DNA of 64,000 nucleotides from Volutella citrinella (GCA_034401135.1 JAWZSP010000002.1:5456001-5520000), one strand, 5' to 3'; counted from the stretch's first letter, positions 44,849 through 56,560 are shown. The notes: a model not told the origin generated them from the sequence alone. Program-made: numbers and translations.

Positions 44849-46815
44849 ATGCTCAATCTCTTCTCTCCCAAGCCCAAGTCTGACTCTTTCTCGACCGAGC
44901 GGACCAGAGCTCTGATCATACGAGACTCTGTGCCATTGGATGGGATCAGGGCATCAATAGCGCAGCTACCTGACTCCATCATCTTCCAGATCCTCGAGAT
45001 CCTGCAGCACGTACACCCGGAAACGCTCCATGCTGTGGCATCGGCGAGTCGTGGCTATACCCCAAGGCTCGCTACCTTCAACATGATCATCTGTCGCTTG
45101 ATCTCGACCAACCCCGCCATGCTCTTGGGATTCTTGTGTGCATTGATCAACTACGTCAACATACCGCCGTGCGCACCGTTCGAATAATCGGTAGCAAGAC
45201 GGATGATCAGGACCAGCAGCTGCGAACCAATGTCCTGACACGCCTCGTCGCCATGATCCCAGCTATGACTGGGCTGTATTCTCTCTATTGGGATGTTAGT
45301 CGGCCGAGCAAAGAACGGCATCATTTGCATAATGACCCGACATCGGTGCCCATTCCATTAGGATTGCTGACCATTCTCTCCGCCCCTCGCCCACACCTGA
45401 TCAAACTACACGTCTGCCTACGTTGCAACATTTTTTAAGACTCCCATGCCCAGACCTGCTCGTTTCTGCAGAGACTTGAAGGGAATAGCAATTTGACGTC
45501 GCTTAGTGTTGACATCTATCATTTGGCAGACGAGTTCTACCCCGGGACATCACTCGCAGTGAAAAGAGTACTCCTTTCGAGTCCGAACCTCACTCGACTG
45601 CCTCGGCTCGACATCCGCATGCCCTGTAGCAAGATCTGCTGTCCAACCTTTTCTGACAGTTTGTACTGTGGTCTCGGCCTTCTAGAGAGCGAAAAGCTGC
45701 CCCCGCTCCAAGAGCTCGGACTGGCAGAATATGAATGCTGGGGCAACTCGGCGAACCCAGGCTATCCCAGTACGACAAGAGAAGTGGATATCTGGCTTGC
45801 AAACATTGAGTGGTCCGCATTGGCACGCTTGATTTGGTCCTCGAACCGGATGATGAGCTTGGTGGTTTTGAGATTGACCAATCTCCGGGAGCTCGTCATT
45901 GTCGACATATGGGACGAGTTGGAGTGGCTCGATGACATGACATCGCCTTTGCAGTCGCTGAGCTTCGGGTGTTGGAAAAGCCTCGGTGGCTGCCTCGAGC
46001 GCATTACCAAATTCTCTGCAACTCTGAGGCAACTGAAAGTGCACGAGAATGAAAAATACTGGCCAGATAATGCACATTATTTTATCACTGCCTCTGATAT
46101 GGTCTGGCTCGGCGCGCAGCTACCCCATCTCGAATACCTAGGACTGGATATTGACCGTGATGGAGAGACAAGAGACTGGCCCTATACAACTTTGGACGCC
46201 ATTGCCTCATTTCCAAACCTCACCGTGGCCGAGCTGTGGTTCCCGTTGGGTCACAGTCCGCCATCGCCACAGCCGCACCTCACTGTCTCCTCGGCACGCA
46301 ATTTGTTCTGCTACCTGCAGTACCGCAGCCAAAAGTTGCATCGCGTCATGTTTCATTCCGGCTCCCCAGCCCCGAGTCGAACCGGGCCCCATCTCTATCT
46401 GTTTCAACCCGGTCGAAACTTGGGACCGTCATGGGACCTGCACAATACCGTCAGCTTTGGGTGCGAGATGGCTTACACTTACAGCGATGATGCCGCCAAT
46501 CACCTCGAGACTAATGTGACTTGCTTAGAGCTAGACGCAGAAATAAACAGGAGGCTCTGCCAACTAGCCCAGTGTGCGCCGACCGTGGCGGAGATGAACG
46601 TGGCAGAGCTCAATGCAGATGAGTTGCGCCTCGTGGTGGCTCTACATGGCCCTCTGGATGAGACGACCTGGTCTTCTTGGTTCAGGGTGAATGAATGGAA
46701 AGACTATCCAGGATTCCAACTGTACAAAAAACCTCGCAGTTCACTCGGGAAGCTCAACGATCACGTCAGGGGGCTAAAGAAGAAGCTCTTGGGTTCGACC
46801 GCCACATCGCGGTAA
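44849..46815 (+). pseudogene. F-box/LRR-like gene with a frameshift and an in-frame stop
   Basis: The ATG at 44849 has an excellent context (gccaccATG). An F-box-like segment (SIAQLPDSIIFQILEIL) follows in the first frame. Near 45050 the conserved pattern moves to another frame (WLYPKARYL, then LDLDQPRHALG, HTAVRTVRIIG) without a usable splice pair. That frame meets a TAA at 45436-45438, then runs open in the same frame to 46815 with leucine-rich strands (SNLTSLSVDIYHL, HLEYLGLDID). A 60-base intron over the TAA is conceivable but its donor (GTCTGC) is poor. An intact protein would be near 650 residues and act as a ubiquitin-ligase adaptor. Confidence 0.6.
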
Positions 46816-46994
46816 GATATTCGTGCACCTGAAGAGACACATACAGTTAGAACCGTATGTAATAATATTAAAAATACATGCACTACTCAGTTACCCAGGG
46901 CGAGTTCTCTGCCTACAAAGAAAGAGTCACGTTCTGTTGTAAGGTTGGGACATGGGCCTTCCTTTAACCATTTTATGCATGTGCATCTCGTAAT

Positions 46995-48135
46995 CTACAT
47001 GGACGTGTACGCATTGAGAGCCAGCTGACCACCAAGATGGGCGTATAGCACATTGGAACCATCCGCAATCTCCCCTTTCTTTACCATGTCCATCATGCCC
47101 GCCAAACTCTTGCCCTCGTAGACAGGGTCGGTGATGAATGCCTCGGTTGATGCTCCGAAACGGATAGCCTCTAGTGTCTGCTCATCAGGGATACCGTAGG
47201 TTCCCGCATGGTATCTGGGATCGAGAATAACATCTTCCTTGGTAATATCGTCCTCGGTCAGGCCAATCTTTGCAGCAGTGGCCTTGGCGATACGAAGCAC
47301 CTGGTCGGCAGTCTGCTGAACCTTGGCAGATGCATCGATGCCAATGACCTTTCTCTTGCGCCCTCCCTGCTTCTCAAGAAGCTTAAAGCCGGCTATCATA
47401 CCAGCCATGGTAGAGCCAGTCACGGCACAGACGATGACAGTATCGAAAAAGATGCCACTCTCAGCCTCTTGCTGCGCGACCTCAAACGCCCATCTGGCAA
47501 AGCCAAGACCGCCGAGCGGGTGGTCAGAAGCACCGGCAGGAATGTAGTAAGGCTTTCGGCCAGCGGCTGCTAGCTCATCCTGGAGCTTCTTGAGGGTGGG
47601 CTTGTGTTCAATGCCAAAGGGGGACGGGTCCAGCCTCGTATCGGCGCCCATTAGTCGAGACAGCTGGATGTTTCCTGCCTTGTCGTAGACGGGGTCCTCC
47701 CAGTCGACCCACTTCTCCTGAACAACTGCGGCCTTCAAGCCGACGACTGCCGCCACGGCCGAGACTTGGCGTGTGTGGTTGGATTGGACTCCGCCAATGG
47801 TGATGAGGGTATCACATCCCTGCTCGAAAGCGGCAGGAACAAAGTATCTGGATGGTCACATTGGTCAGTACAGGGTGAACCCGGAAGGCAGATATCTGTG
47901 GAGCTACTAACTCAAGCTTCCTGGTCTTGTTGCCGCCATAGGCAAAGCCCGAGTTGCAATCCTCCCGTTTGGCGTAAATAGCCACTTTGCCGCCGAGGGC
48001 CTTGGTTATGCGGGGGAGGTGCTGGATCGGGGACGGTCCGAACAGCAGAGGCTTGCGAGGAATGCTGGCAAAGGGCTCAGGCAGCTGGACGGAGCCCTTC
48101 TCCTCGTTGAATGCAACTTTAGTGATGCTTCCCAT
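46995..48135 (-). CDS. ACC deaminase / D-cysteine desulfhydrase-like PLP enzyme
   Basis: Two exons (47912-48135 and 46995-47847) give about 358 residues. The PLP lysine lies in [10 protein letters not shown] (Lys70), interrupted after Glu75 by the intron. Exon 2 opens with the family stretch [12 protein letters not shown], and GSTMAGM binds the PLP phosphate. An upstream in-frame ATG at 48204 would add a His-rich leader without conservation, so 48135 is used. The enzyme opens 1-aminocyclopropane-1-carboxylate to 2-oxobutyrate and ammonia, or acts on D-cysteine. In plant-associated fungi it lowers ethylene. Divergent from a monocarboxylate-type MFS. Confidence 0.9.
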
Positions 48136-48633
48136 GATTGTGATGTGATGGTGATGGTGGATGTGTGATTGATGTGGATAAATGGCTCGAACAGGCCGTG
48201 GCACTTATACCTGAACAATTTGTCGGGCAATTATGTGCCTCCTTCCCGATTGCCGCTTGGGTTTCCCGACAAAGCAAGATTCCCGATGGCCATACGGCTG
48301 GCGGTAAAGTTTACCGGCGGCGAACTTTGCCGACGGCAAACTAGCGGCGATAGAGGCGGACATTCATCTCGGTTCTTCATTTACAGCCGGCGTATCAATC
48401 ATACAAAGGCACTGATAATAGAGAAAAAAGGTTTGCGCCGGAAAAGCCCGGTTCTCAATGGCTTAATGATTATTTCTGAATTTGTTATAATATTAGATGT
48501 AGTCACTATGACTCTTTCCAACGTTCCTTGTCACGATCACTTTCGACAACGAAAACAATTAATACACCGAGTTTGGAGTCATCTCCTTGATCAAGTTACT
48601 TGAGTACAATCCCTTCAGACCACCTCCCTAACG
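48136..48633. promoter_or_regulatory. Divergent promoter with two perfect palindromes and TTCCCGA repeats
   Basis: Perfect inverted repeats are CGGTAAA-G-TTTACCG at 48302-48316 and TTTGCCG-A-CGGCAAA at 48326-48340, centres 24 bases apart. Three direct TTCCCGA copies start at 48243, 48263 and 48280. The CGG/CCG ends suggest Zn2Cys6 operators shared by the PLP-enzyme and MFS genes. Confidence 0.6.
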
Positions 48634-50184
48634 ATGCATCACCAAAGCACGGCGTCGTACCGCCCCCCGGACGAAACCTCCTCCTCCTTGCCACCATCTC
48701 GAACGTCAACCGAAATAACAGAGAAGAATGCGGAGTTGGATGGTGTCCTCGTCCCTCAAGATCTTGAAGCCTATACTCCCGAACAAAGTATCGAGGCTCA
48801 GTCAGATACAGATGAGACACCGCCAGATGGCGGCTGGGTGGCGTGGACGCAAGCATTCATGGCCCATCTCGTCATCATCAACACCTGGGGAACCGTCAAC
48901 TCCTTCGGCATCTTCCAGACCTTCTACCGCACATTTCTCTCCCGTGGCCAGTCCGAGATCAGCTGGATTGGCTCGATGCAGGTCTTCTTCCTGTTTGTCA
49001 TTGGCGTCCTCACGGGGCGACTGACCGATGCTGGCTACTTCCGCGCTGTCTTCGCCACCGGCTCTGCCCTGGTCGTGCTAGGGAGTTTGATGGCGTCTTT
49101 TTCTACAGAGTACTGGCAACTGTTTTTGTCCCAGGGCGTCTGCATTGGCCTCGGCATGGGTGGTCTCTTTTGCCCTGCCATGGCCGTCCTGTCCACCTAT
49201 TTCAAGCGAAAGCGCAACTTGGCCATCGGCATCGCCATTAGCGGCTCAGCCACTGGCGGCATGATTTATCCAGTCATGGTTCGTCAACTCCTGCCCAAGA
49301 TTGGATTCCCTTGGACTATGAGAGCAATGGCCCTCGTGCAGCTTGCCACCTTGCTTGTTGCGAATTGTTTTATGAAGGCCAGGCTGAGGCCTAGACGGTC
49401 TGGTCCTTTGGTTGAGCTGTCCGCGTTCAAGGAGAAGCCATATGCCCTTTTTGCGATTGGCGAGTTCTTCGTACGTAATCTCTCCGTCGCAACCCCTCGT
49501 GGCCATGCAAGTATTAACTCGATTCATAGAACTTTTGGGGAGTTTACTTTGCCTTTTACTAGTATGATTGGAACCATCCATTAAACATGCTCGTTTACTG
49601 ACATGGAATATAGTATTGGGACATTTAGCCGAGACTTTTTGTCATTCAGCAACGATAGATCCATCGACATCCTCATGATCATGAACGGCGTCGGCGCAAT
49701 CGGCCGAGTACTTCCCGGCTTTCTAGCAGATCAGTGGCTAGGCCCTCTGAATGTTGTTACCCCTGCGGCCTTGTTCTGCGCCATCCTGCTGTACTGCTGG
49801 AGCGAAATCCACAATGGCCTTGGTCTTTATTTCTGGGCCGTCTTGTATGGTATGTCGACTCATGCTTAACCCGGGGCTACAAATAGAGATCTAACCAGAA
49901 TCCTCCCAGGTATTTTTGGAGCGACAGTGCAAGGACTGTTTCCCGCTGCGCTCGCGTCCATGACAACAGACTTGAGCAAGGCCGGGACTCGCATGGGCAT
50001 GGTTTATTCCATCATCAGCTTCGCCAACCTGACCGGACCGCCGATTGCTGGGGCCTTGATCAGAGCAGGCGGAGGGCATTTCAAATATGCCAACATTTTT
50101 GGGGGTACTTGCTTGTTGATCGGGTCTGCGTTCCTGACGGCCTGTAGAGTTCTAAAAGGGGGCTGTGGCATGGCAAAAGTGTAA
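48634..50184 (+). CDS. MFS monocarboxylate transporter-like protein (MCT/Mch type)
   Basis: Four exons (48634-49470, 49530-49561, 49614-49849, 49910-50184; the second is only 32 bases) join in frame to about 459 residues. The hydrophilic N-terminus ends at the family signature PPDGGWVAW (residues 64-72). TM1 carries NTWGTVNSFGIFQ and the central loop KRKRNLAIGIAISGSATGG, which are hallmarks of fungal MCT-like carriers. Substrates in the family are monocarboxylates and related acids. With the divergent PLP enzyme, import of its substrate or export of 2-oxobutyrate is possible but unproven. Confidence 0.88.
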
Positions 50185-50305
50185 CGAGCAAATAGACATG
50201 GACATGATAGACGAATTAAAGGTGCGGGATAACGAATAGACGTAGATAGTATAGACGAATTAAAGGTTATAGATCTAGATATTTGCGGGATTTGATCGTG
50301 TGGCC

Positions 50306-52478
50306 TCAAAAATGAGAAATCTGCCACAGTTCAGGAAAGTAAAATTCCTCCGTCATGTATTCCTGCGATTCCAGGGGAAACCCATCCAAGCCTAGGAGAT
50401 CCTCCATGGCCGTTGTGGCCTCAGCACCATCCACATTTATCGACGGAACGACAACCGAGCCTTGTCCTGCCGGCTCCGAGTTTTGTGAAGAATGGCGGTT
50501 GTTCGCCCCAGCCTTCCTCCTTCTCCACATGTTCAAATTGTCCTTGTCGCTCATGTGCTTGACGGTTGTCTCGCATTGCTTGAGACAGATATCTGCCAGA
50601 TCCCAGCTAGTTTGGGCTTTGGTCTGCTCCAGATGGTCGATGAGTCTGCGCGCACTGGTAACGCAGCTAAAAGCAACCTGGTCGTCCTGTGCTTCCAATG
50701 CGCATCTCATCATCAGGGTCGCGGCCGAGGCAAAGTGGTACGCCACGTCTTTGAGAAAAAGTCAGTCACACAATATCTAGATATACACGGGAGAGAGATG
50801 TTGGCTTACATGGCAACCAAAACATTGTTGTCGCTTCTTCGGCCGACAGCGAAACAACGGCATCGATCAACAGATTGCCAGTTTTGATGCATCGGGTTTG
50901 GTAGTACAGAGACTCGCCATCATCAGCAACTCGAGTGGCCTGAAGGGCTGCGCGACAAATGCACATCCTCACCGCCAGCAACGAAAGCCATAGATTCAGT
51001 GCGCCGGGTGCAGCCCTTTCGAAAGATTCATCGCTAGCGTTGAGCCACCTGGGTAGGGCGTCCTGAAGCTCGTCGACATATGTATCGGTCCGTCGAAGGA
51101 TTTTGAGCGTGTGCTCTAATGGCTCCGGCCGCAGAGAGTAGACGACGGAGAGCACCTCTTCTAGCAGCTTCGTTAGACGACAGAGCGCGATGAAGGCATG
51201 TGCTCCCTTGACCCGTGATTGCATCATGGGGTCTCCGGGCATGTCTAGGATGGTATCGAGCCCAGGGAGGTCGACATCCCACTGGTCACGGTGAATATGG
51301 CTCGGTGTGCCGTGACATAGACTTGCCCTGCAGCCAAGGATTAGTTTCAGCTCTTTTCAATCTTCCTGGTTGCTCATACCATGAATCGTGAATGAGCAAA
51401 GCCCACCAAGTCTTGACTCTGAGGTTCTTTTGCCTCTGATCAAGCCTCCATTTGGCTGGGTTCCGGTTCAGGCCGAGGCTCTGGGCAAGCGCAACAACGC
51501 TGCCGACGTTGATGGCATTGTATGTGATGGAAGTGATGGGGCGTCCCAGCAGGTCCAGGATGCAGGCGAGCACGGTCGAAATGCTTGGCGTCTGAAAGTC
51601 CTCGTGCATTGCGCTGACGGCAGTGTTCCACATGTATCGCAGATCTGGCCTGCTTCGCCCACTGGACCTAATGGCGGGGGAGAGATGCCAGGATAACAAG
51701 GAAACGGCGTAAATCTCGCATACGAGGGTATGAGGCAATGAGCCCTGCTGATATGCCTTTGTCACAGCCGTCTCGTCCAAGACGGGGAAAGCAGGATGCA
51801 CCACATGGAAATATCTGGCCATGTCAGCGCCAGTTGCGCATTTAATAATTGCACTTACAGTTTCAGAACCTCTGGCCCCATGGGAGACAAGATGTTTTCC
51901 ATGATTTCCCACTGCTTGAATCCAGAGGTGCCGTTTCCAGAAGACGTCTTGGACCGTTCCCTCGGGACCTTGAGATAGACAACAGGATCTCGAGGATCGT
52001 CTGAATAGACACTGTAAGGGTTTGGATGGACGTGGCTCACGGCGCCATCGTCCCGCGGTGAGAGGTACTGGTCAAGCATCTGGACATCCGATGCCACGGC
52101 TGGCCCCACGATATGGCTGGATAGAGAGAGCACTCCGGCGTCTGCATGCTCTGTGTTTGTTTCCGTCCCATCATGGTGAAACCTTTGGCCAGCCATGTCC
52201 GTTGGCGCTGGGCTGATCCTGATACTCACATCCGCGTGCCGCCGGGATTTCGAGGGCGGCCTGCCAACATGCGATGTGGTACGTGTTATGCACTGTCTCT
52301 GGTTGGCTCGGCAGAGATCGCAAGGCTCGTCCATGCGTGCGCGATGACATCGCGACTTTCGGCGATGGCAGAAGTCGCATGCCGGAATCCGGTGCGACCG
52401 ATACGGTCGAGCGGCACCGGTTGCTTGTGCCTGGCGCGGCCGCACCGGAGTGGACGCATCGTCGGCCTCGTCGGGCAT
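50306..52478 (-). CDS. Zn(II)2Cys6 transcription factor with fungal_trans domain
   Basis: Four exons (51859-52478, 51380-51814, 50810-51327, 50306-50748) join in frame to about 671 residues. The zinc cluster is CDFC-x6-CHRARMDEPCDLC-x6-C (about residues 34-63). It is followed by a basic linker (RPPSKSRRH) and the middle homology region, with YFHVVHPAFPVLDE at the exon 1/2 junction, AQSLGLNRNPAKW and KTWWALLIHDSW. It is convergent with the MCT-like gene; the palindromes at 48.3 kb are candidate targets. Confidence 0.88.
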
Positions 52479-52848
52479 CGAGGCGGCGTGTTTCGGTGGT
52501 TGGACGGCAAAGATGGAGAGGATGAGGCAGTTAATGGCCGCCGGAGTCGGGCAACGGGAAATTTGCCGAACTTTGGGAGGATTGCCGACACACTAAGTGC
52601 CTCTTATCGCCTAGTGGCGGACATCCAACGGGACCAGGTGGGTCTCAGTATCTAGACTCGCTAGTAGTGCTTCACAGGAGAGATGAAACTAGAATTAGAA
52701 CAGTAAAGCTCCGTTTTTCAATCCGGTACAATCTAATCGAGCAGCAGCCGGGGGCTAGGGGCTCGGAATCGATTTGTGCAAGGGTCAAAGGATGTTCCAA
52801 ATTTGTTCATAGTGGAATGGATCTTCTATCCATCTCTACATACCGAGT
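52479..52848. other. Intergenic region, no gene seen
   Basis: 370 bases containing the promoter of the Zn2Cys6 gene and the 3' end of the HET gene, both on the minus strand. No supported frame. Confidence 0.4.
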
Positions 52849-55800
52849 TTAAACTAGAGTAACTATATTCTCAAACTTGTCTTCATCCTCGATCCACAGC
52901 GGTGGAACCTTGTTTCCATATACCCCACCGTTGGGCATTCCGACTTCCCCAAGCCCTACCCTCCGGAACCGACCAGGAGCATCCTCAACAGGCGTCAACA
53001 AGAGAAACACTTTTGAAGGAGGCTCCCCACTTGGATACATCGGGTACCCATATCCCTGAGGCAGCGGCCCGCGGCCAAAGCCAACAAGGTCGAAAGCGTA
53101 GCAGTCTGACTCTCCTAGACTCAACGCCGCGTCTGCCGAGTCCTCCGAAGAGTCCCAGGCATGCCTCACTCTGAAGTTGTCGAGGTGCGTTTCTAGGAGC
53201 TTGGCCGGGTACAACGAGCCCTTTAGCGTGATGAAGCCAGATACTCTGTACGTCGCTGTATCAACCTGGGCATCGAACGAGACTAAGGCCGTCAGAGGAA
53301 CGACTCGCCCGCCTCTGTCCAGGTATTCAAAGGATATTTTGCCACAGTCCTGCGCAGTCATCCATGTCCACGAGGGAGCTCTGACTATTCCCCCTGCGCT
53401 CTGCTCGGGTTTCCAGCAAAGACTGGCCGCGAGATGCTCCCCCAGGAAGATTCCACCGACGGAATCGCTTCCAACCTGGTGCTCCATGAACTTGGAGAAT
53501 CCCCAGAACGCGGCGAGGCGCTCGGATGGCTTGGCAATCTCCCGCTCCGTGAACAATTTGACCTGACTCCGCCATACGTCAAAGGGTTTTGGCGAGGCTT
53601 CCATCAGCTTCGTCTTTGCATCACGACGCTTGTCCACGGCGCGGTCGCCGTCTATCCGAACAGTCCAGGCTCGGCCTGGATCCGCCTCGAGAGCGTAATG
53701 GTGCAAGCACTCCCAATGCAACACCCTCTGCCCGAAATACAGGGTCCTGGGACTGAGGAAGTGCTCCTGCTGCGCCCAGGCGCGAGAATGAACCGGGGCG
53801 TCCAATTTGACTTGCTCTTCCTTCAACAACCACTGCCGAAGCAGGACCCTCGTGCAGACGATGCCTTCCTTTCCGTATGCACGCCGTGACTTCTTCTCCC
53901 AGAGCTTGATGGGCAACGGACACGATGTGCGGTCGGCCCGGGGCTTAGCTAGCCCGTCCGCAGTGCTCTTTGCGAGCAAGCCCGAGATAGTCAGCTCGGC
54001 GCTGCCGTATATGGCATGCATCTTGGACACCTCTCGTGCCCAGTCTTGGCTATCATCCTGGACAATACACAGTGCGTCGATCCAGATGTACTTGAAGCCC
54101 AAGTTTCTCGTCGCCAGGATGGCATCTCGAAATAGCGCTGGGAACACGTCAATGGGAATCCCTGTCAGATGCTGCTCGAGGTTGGCCCGAGTGGTCTCAA
54201 TCGCATTCTGCGACTGCCCTCTGGCATAGGATACAGCCACGTACGGCATGGAGTCGCCCACTTGTTCACAGAGAACAGGGTGGTTTGCATCGTCTCCAAC
54301 ATACATCAGTCTTGCAGGCCGCTCTCCCTTGGCAGCATCTCGCGCTGCCTGTAAAAACTTGCGACATTGCGCGTGCTGCGGGGAAGACTTGCAATTGTCG
54401 AGCCACATCTTGGCCACGGAGAGAGCCTGCACGGAACCCGTTCCGAGATGGCCGTCCTCTGGCGCACAGGGATCTGCGATGAGGTTCTCGTTGGTTGCTA
54501 CATCAAACAGCCTCGCCCATTTGCCTCCGTAATGAATTTCTGGGCCATAGCCCACACACATGTGAACACGGAGAGCTGTCTCTTCTGGGGTCTCGCCGTC
54601 TGGCGGAGGAGGCTTAGGCTTGCCGTCTTTGTAGTCGTACATCTCGCCGTTGTCTATTTGATCGGCCAGGAAGCCGCAAAACGGGCAGCCTCTCGCGGCC
54701 GACGCATACAGCTGTTGTTTGTTCTCATGTAGCTGATACCAGTGTCTGCTTTCGTGTCCCTCATCCTCGGAGGAATATCGTATCTGGGCCTGGAATTCCC
54801 TGCAGCCGCCACATAGCGCCTTCTCAGGCACCTTTGACTTCATCCCCGCCATGTCACGAAGCTTCTGGAAGAAGTCGTCGATGAGCCTCTCAGCCCCTGA
54901 TAAATCGGATTCCAGGTCCTGTTGGGAAGAATACTCAACTCGAGACAGGGCATGGCAGTATACATAGAAGAGTTCTGCCTGTAGTATCAGCTTTCTGCCC
55001 GTCGTAGCTGCCAACAGCTCCCTCGCAGCACTCCTCTCATCAGGCAGTGGCAACGGCTTTACCAACAGCTGTGCCGAGAAGTTGGCGCCTCGAGACATGA
55101 ACAGTGACACTGCTCTCCGGTCCTCGGCAACTAGAGCCAAGTCCAAAGGGCGCCATCCACCTGGCGAGGTCGCATTGGGACTTGCTCCACCGTCCACGAG
55201 TTGCCGCATCAGAGAAATACTTCCTTCTTCAAGGGCGAGGTGCAGGGGCAACCAGCCCGCGACGCCTTCAAATTTGCTCCTCGCATGATACGAGCCGTTG
55301 CTCTCAACAGTCATGGCGTTCATGTCAGCGCCATGTTGGATCAGAAAGGCAACCGTGTCCGGGTCCTCAGAGGCGACTGCTTCGTGGAGGGGTGTTCGGC
55401 CGTAGGCGTTGCGCATGTTCACGTCTGCTCCAGCGTCTAGGAGGAACTTGGCCGCATCATGATGCTTGAGCCAGAGGGCTTGGTGAAAGGGCGTATTACG
55501 CCGGAACCATACATTGCTCCATCGCGCCGGTCTGGGAATACAGCATCCACCCGTTGGCACTGGACGCTCCAACTGGTCTCTTGGCCACGACTCGTTTGGA
55601 TCCATCCCTTCCATCACTGCATCCACAATGTGGACTCCAAAGGCTTCCGAGTTTGATGATGATCGCCAAAACTCGGTTTTGTCACCCCTCCATTTCTCGA
55701 CGTCTGCCAACTCCAACCAGGTGGGTAGGGTGTGCTGGGCTATTGTGTCGGATGAACTCGACTTGGGCGATGCCACTAGTTGTGCAGATTCGGGCGGAAG

Positions 55801-55974
55801 TGCCATCTCTGTGTCCGACGGAGAAGAAGGAGAATCTGGTGAAGGGGGTGAGAAAGTCGATGCCCTGGAGCCAAAAGCCCCATAGTGCCCCGCAAGGCGA
55901 GCTACAATTTTGTCATGAAATGCCTTTTGCTCGGCTTCGATGGCGTCGACTAGCGATGTAAAGACGCCCTCCAT
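52849..55974 (-). CDS. Ankyrin-repeat plus HET-domain protein (heterokaryon incompatibility type)
   Basis: Uninterrupted frame of 1041 residues from the ATG at 55974. Residues about 165-310 contain ankyrin repeats (TPFHQALWLKHHDAAKFLL, then GRTPLHEAV and WLPLHLALEEG). A Cys-rich stretch follows (CGGCREF...CPFCGFL, about 390-440). The HET domain lies at about 580-730 with its core motifs MPYVAVSYARG and FKYIWIDALCIVQDD. The C-terminal part carries the usual SRAWAQQEHFLSPRTLYFG continuation. HET proteins trigger cell death after fusion of unlike hyphae. Ankyrin repeats before rather than after the HET domain is the less common order. Confidence 0.9.
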   Translation of the reverse strand: MEGVFTSLVDAIEAEQKAFHDKIVARLAGHYGAFGSRASTFSPPSPDSPSSPSDTEMALPPESAQLVASPKSSSSDTIAQHTLPTWLELADVEKWRGDKTEFWRSSSNSEAFGVHIVDAVMEGMDPNESWPRDQLERPVPTGGCCIPRPARWSNVWFRRNTPFHQALWLKHHDAAKFLLDAGADVNMRNAYGRTPLHEAVASEDPDTVAFLIQHGADMNAMTVESNGSYHARSKFEGVAGWLPLHLALEEGSISLMRQLVDGGASPNATSPGGWRPLDLALVAEDRRAVSLFMSRGANFSAQLLVKPLPLPDERSAARELLAATTGRKLILQAELFYVYCHALSRVEYSSQQDLESDLSGAERLIDDFFQKLRDMAGMKSKVPEKALCGGCREFQAQIRYSSEDEGHESRHWYQLHENKQQLYASAARGCPFCGFLADQIDNGEMYDYKDGKPKPPPPDGETPEETALRVHMCVGYGPEIHYGGKWARLFDVATNENLIADPCAPEDGHLGTGSVQALSVAKMWLDNCKSSPQHAQCRKFLQAARDAAKGERPARLMYVGDDANHPVLCEQVGDSMPYVAVSYARGQSQNAIETTRANLEQHLTGIPIDVFPALFRDAILATRNLGFKYIWIDALCIVQDDSQDWAREVSKMHAIYGSAELTISGLLAKSTADGLAKPRADRTSCPLPIKLWEKKSRRAYGKEGIVCTRVLLRQWLLKEEQVKLDAPVHSRAWAQQEHFLSPRTLYFGQRVLHWECLHHYALEADPGRAWTVRIDGDRAVDKRRDAKTKLMEASPKPFDVWRSQVKLFTEREIAKPSERLAAFWGFSKFMEHQVGSDSVGGIFLGEHLAASLCWKPEQSAGGIVRAPSWTWMTAQDCGKISFEYLDRGGRVVPLTALVSFDAQVDTATYRVSGFITLKGSLYPAKLLETHLDNFRVRHAWDSSEDSADAALSLGESDCYAFDLVGFGRGPLPQGYGYPMYPSGEPPSKVFLLLTPVEDAPGRFRRVGLGEVGMPNGGVYGNKVPPLWIEDEDKFENIVTLV

Positions 55975-56560
55975 TGTGAGCAAAGTGAAGAGGTACGATT
56001 AGGATGGTAAGACGAACACGTTACAACCAAGGGTGGCCCGGAGAGATAAATAAGTATGAAGGAGTCATGAAGGAGTGTTGCTGCCTGGGCGTGTAACGTG
56101 TTGTTGGCTGTGCGCCCCGCCATTGGCTGTGTCCACTCCACTGCTGGCTGCGCCTGATGGCTGTGCCCTGGTGGGTTCGATATGACGTATGATGCTGTGT
56201 TTACAGCGCTGAAACGGCCACTGCCTCGTTTCACCCTAATTAGCAGGTTCGGAGTTTCGGACGAATATCTCTTTGTATCAAACATTCTCTTCCTGACTGA
56301 GGCTCATCCTCATCAGTAGCACTGGGTGGGTCATGCATCATTACACCCCTGGCAGTCCATACCGGATAGCTATAGCGCCGAAGCATTGAGGACTCCCGTT
56401 GTCTATCTCTTGTCTCTGTTGTCTCATGCCAGCGCGACCGCCAAGGAGGGGCTCCCACATACCCCAAAGAGCATTCTATCGTTGTAAGATCATTAGGTTG
56501 GCTATGCCTCTAGTTAGTAGATGAGAATCATTCAAGTCTCCCAAGTCTCCTGCCATATCA
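55975..56560. other. Intergenic region with one copy of a dispersed repeat
   Basis: Promoter side of the HET gene and 3' side of the membrane-protein gene. 56243-56282 matches 59101-59139. The DNA repeats short phrases such as GGCTGTG near 56108-56165. No gene is supported. Confidence 0.4.
56243..56282 (+). repeat. Dispersed repeat, copy 1
   Basis: About 40 bases nearly identical to 59101-59139 (shared core GAGTTTCGGAC, then TCTCTTTGTAT). Probably the remnant of a transposon end or MITE; the boundaries cannot be fixed from two copies. Confidence 0.5.

Noticed and set aside
53434..55961. Several plus-strand frames opposite the HET gene
   Set aside because: They are shadows of the single 1041-codon minus-strand frame, which carries recognisable ankyrin and HET motifs.
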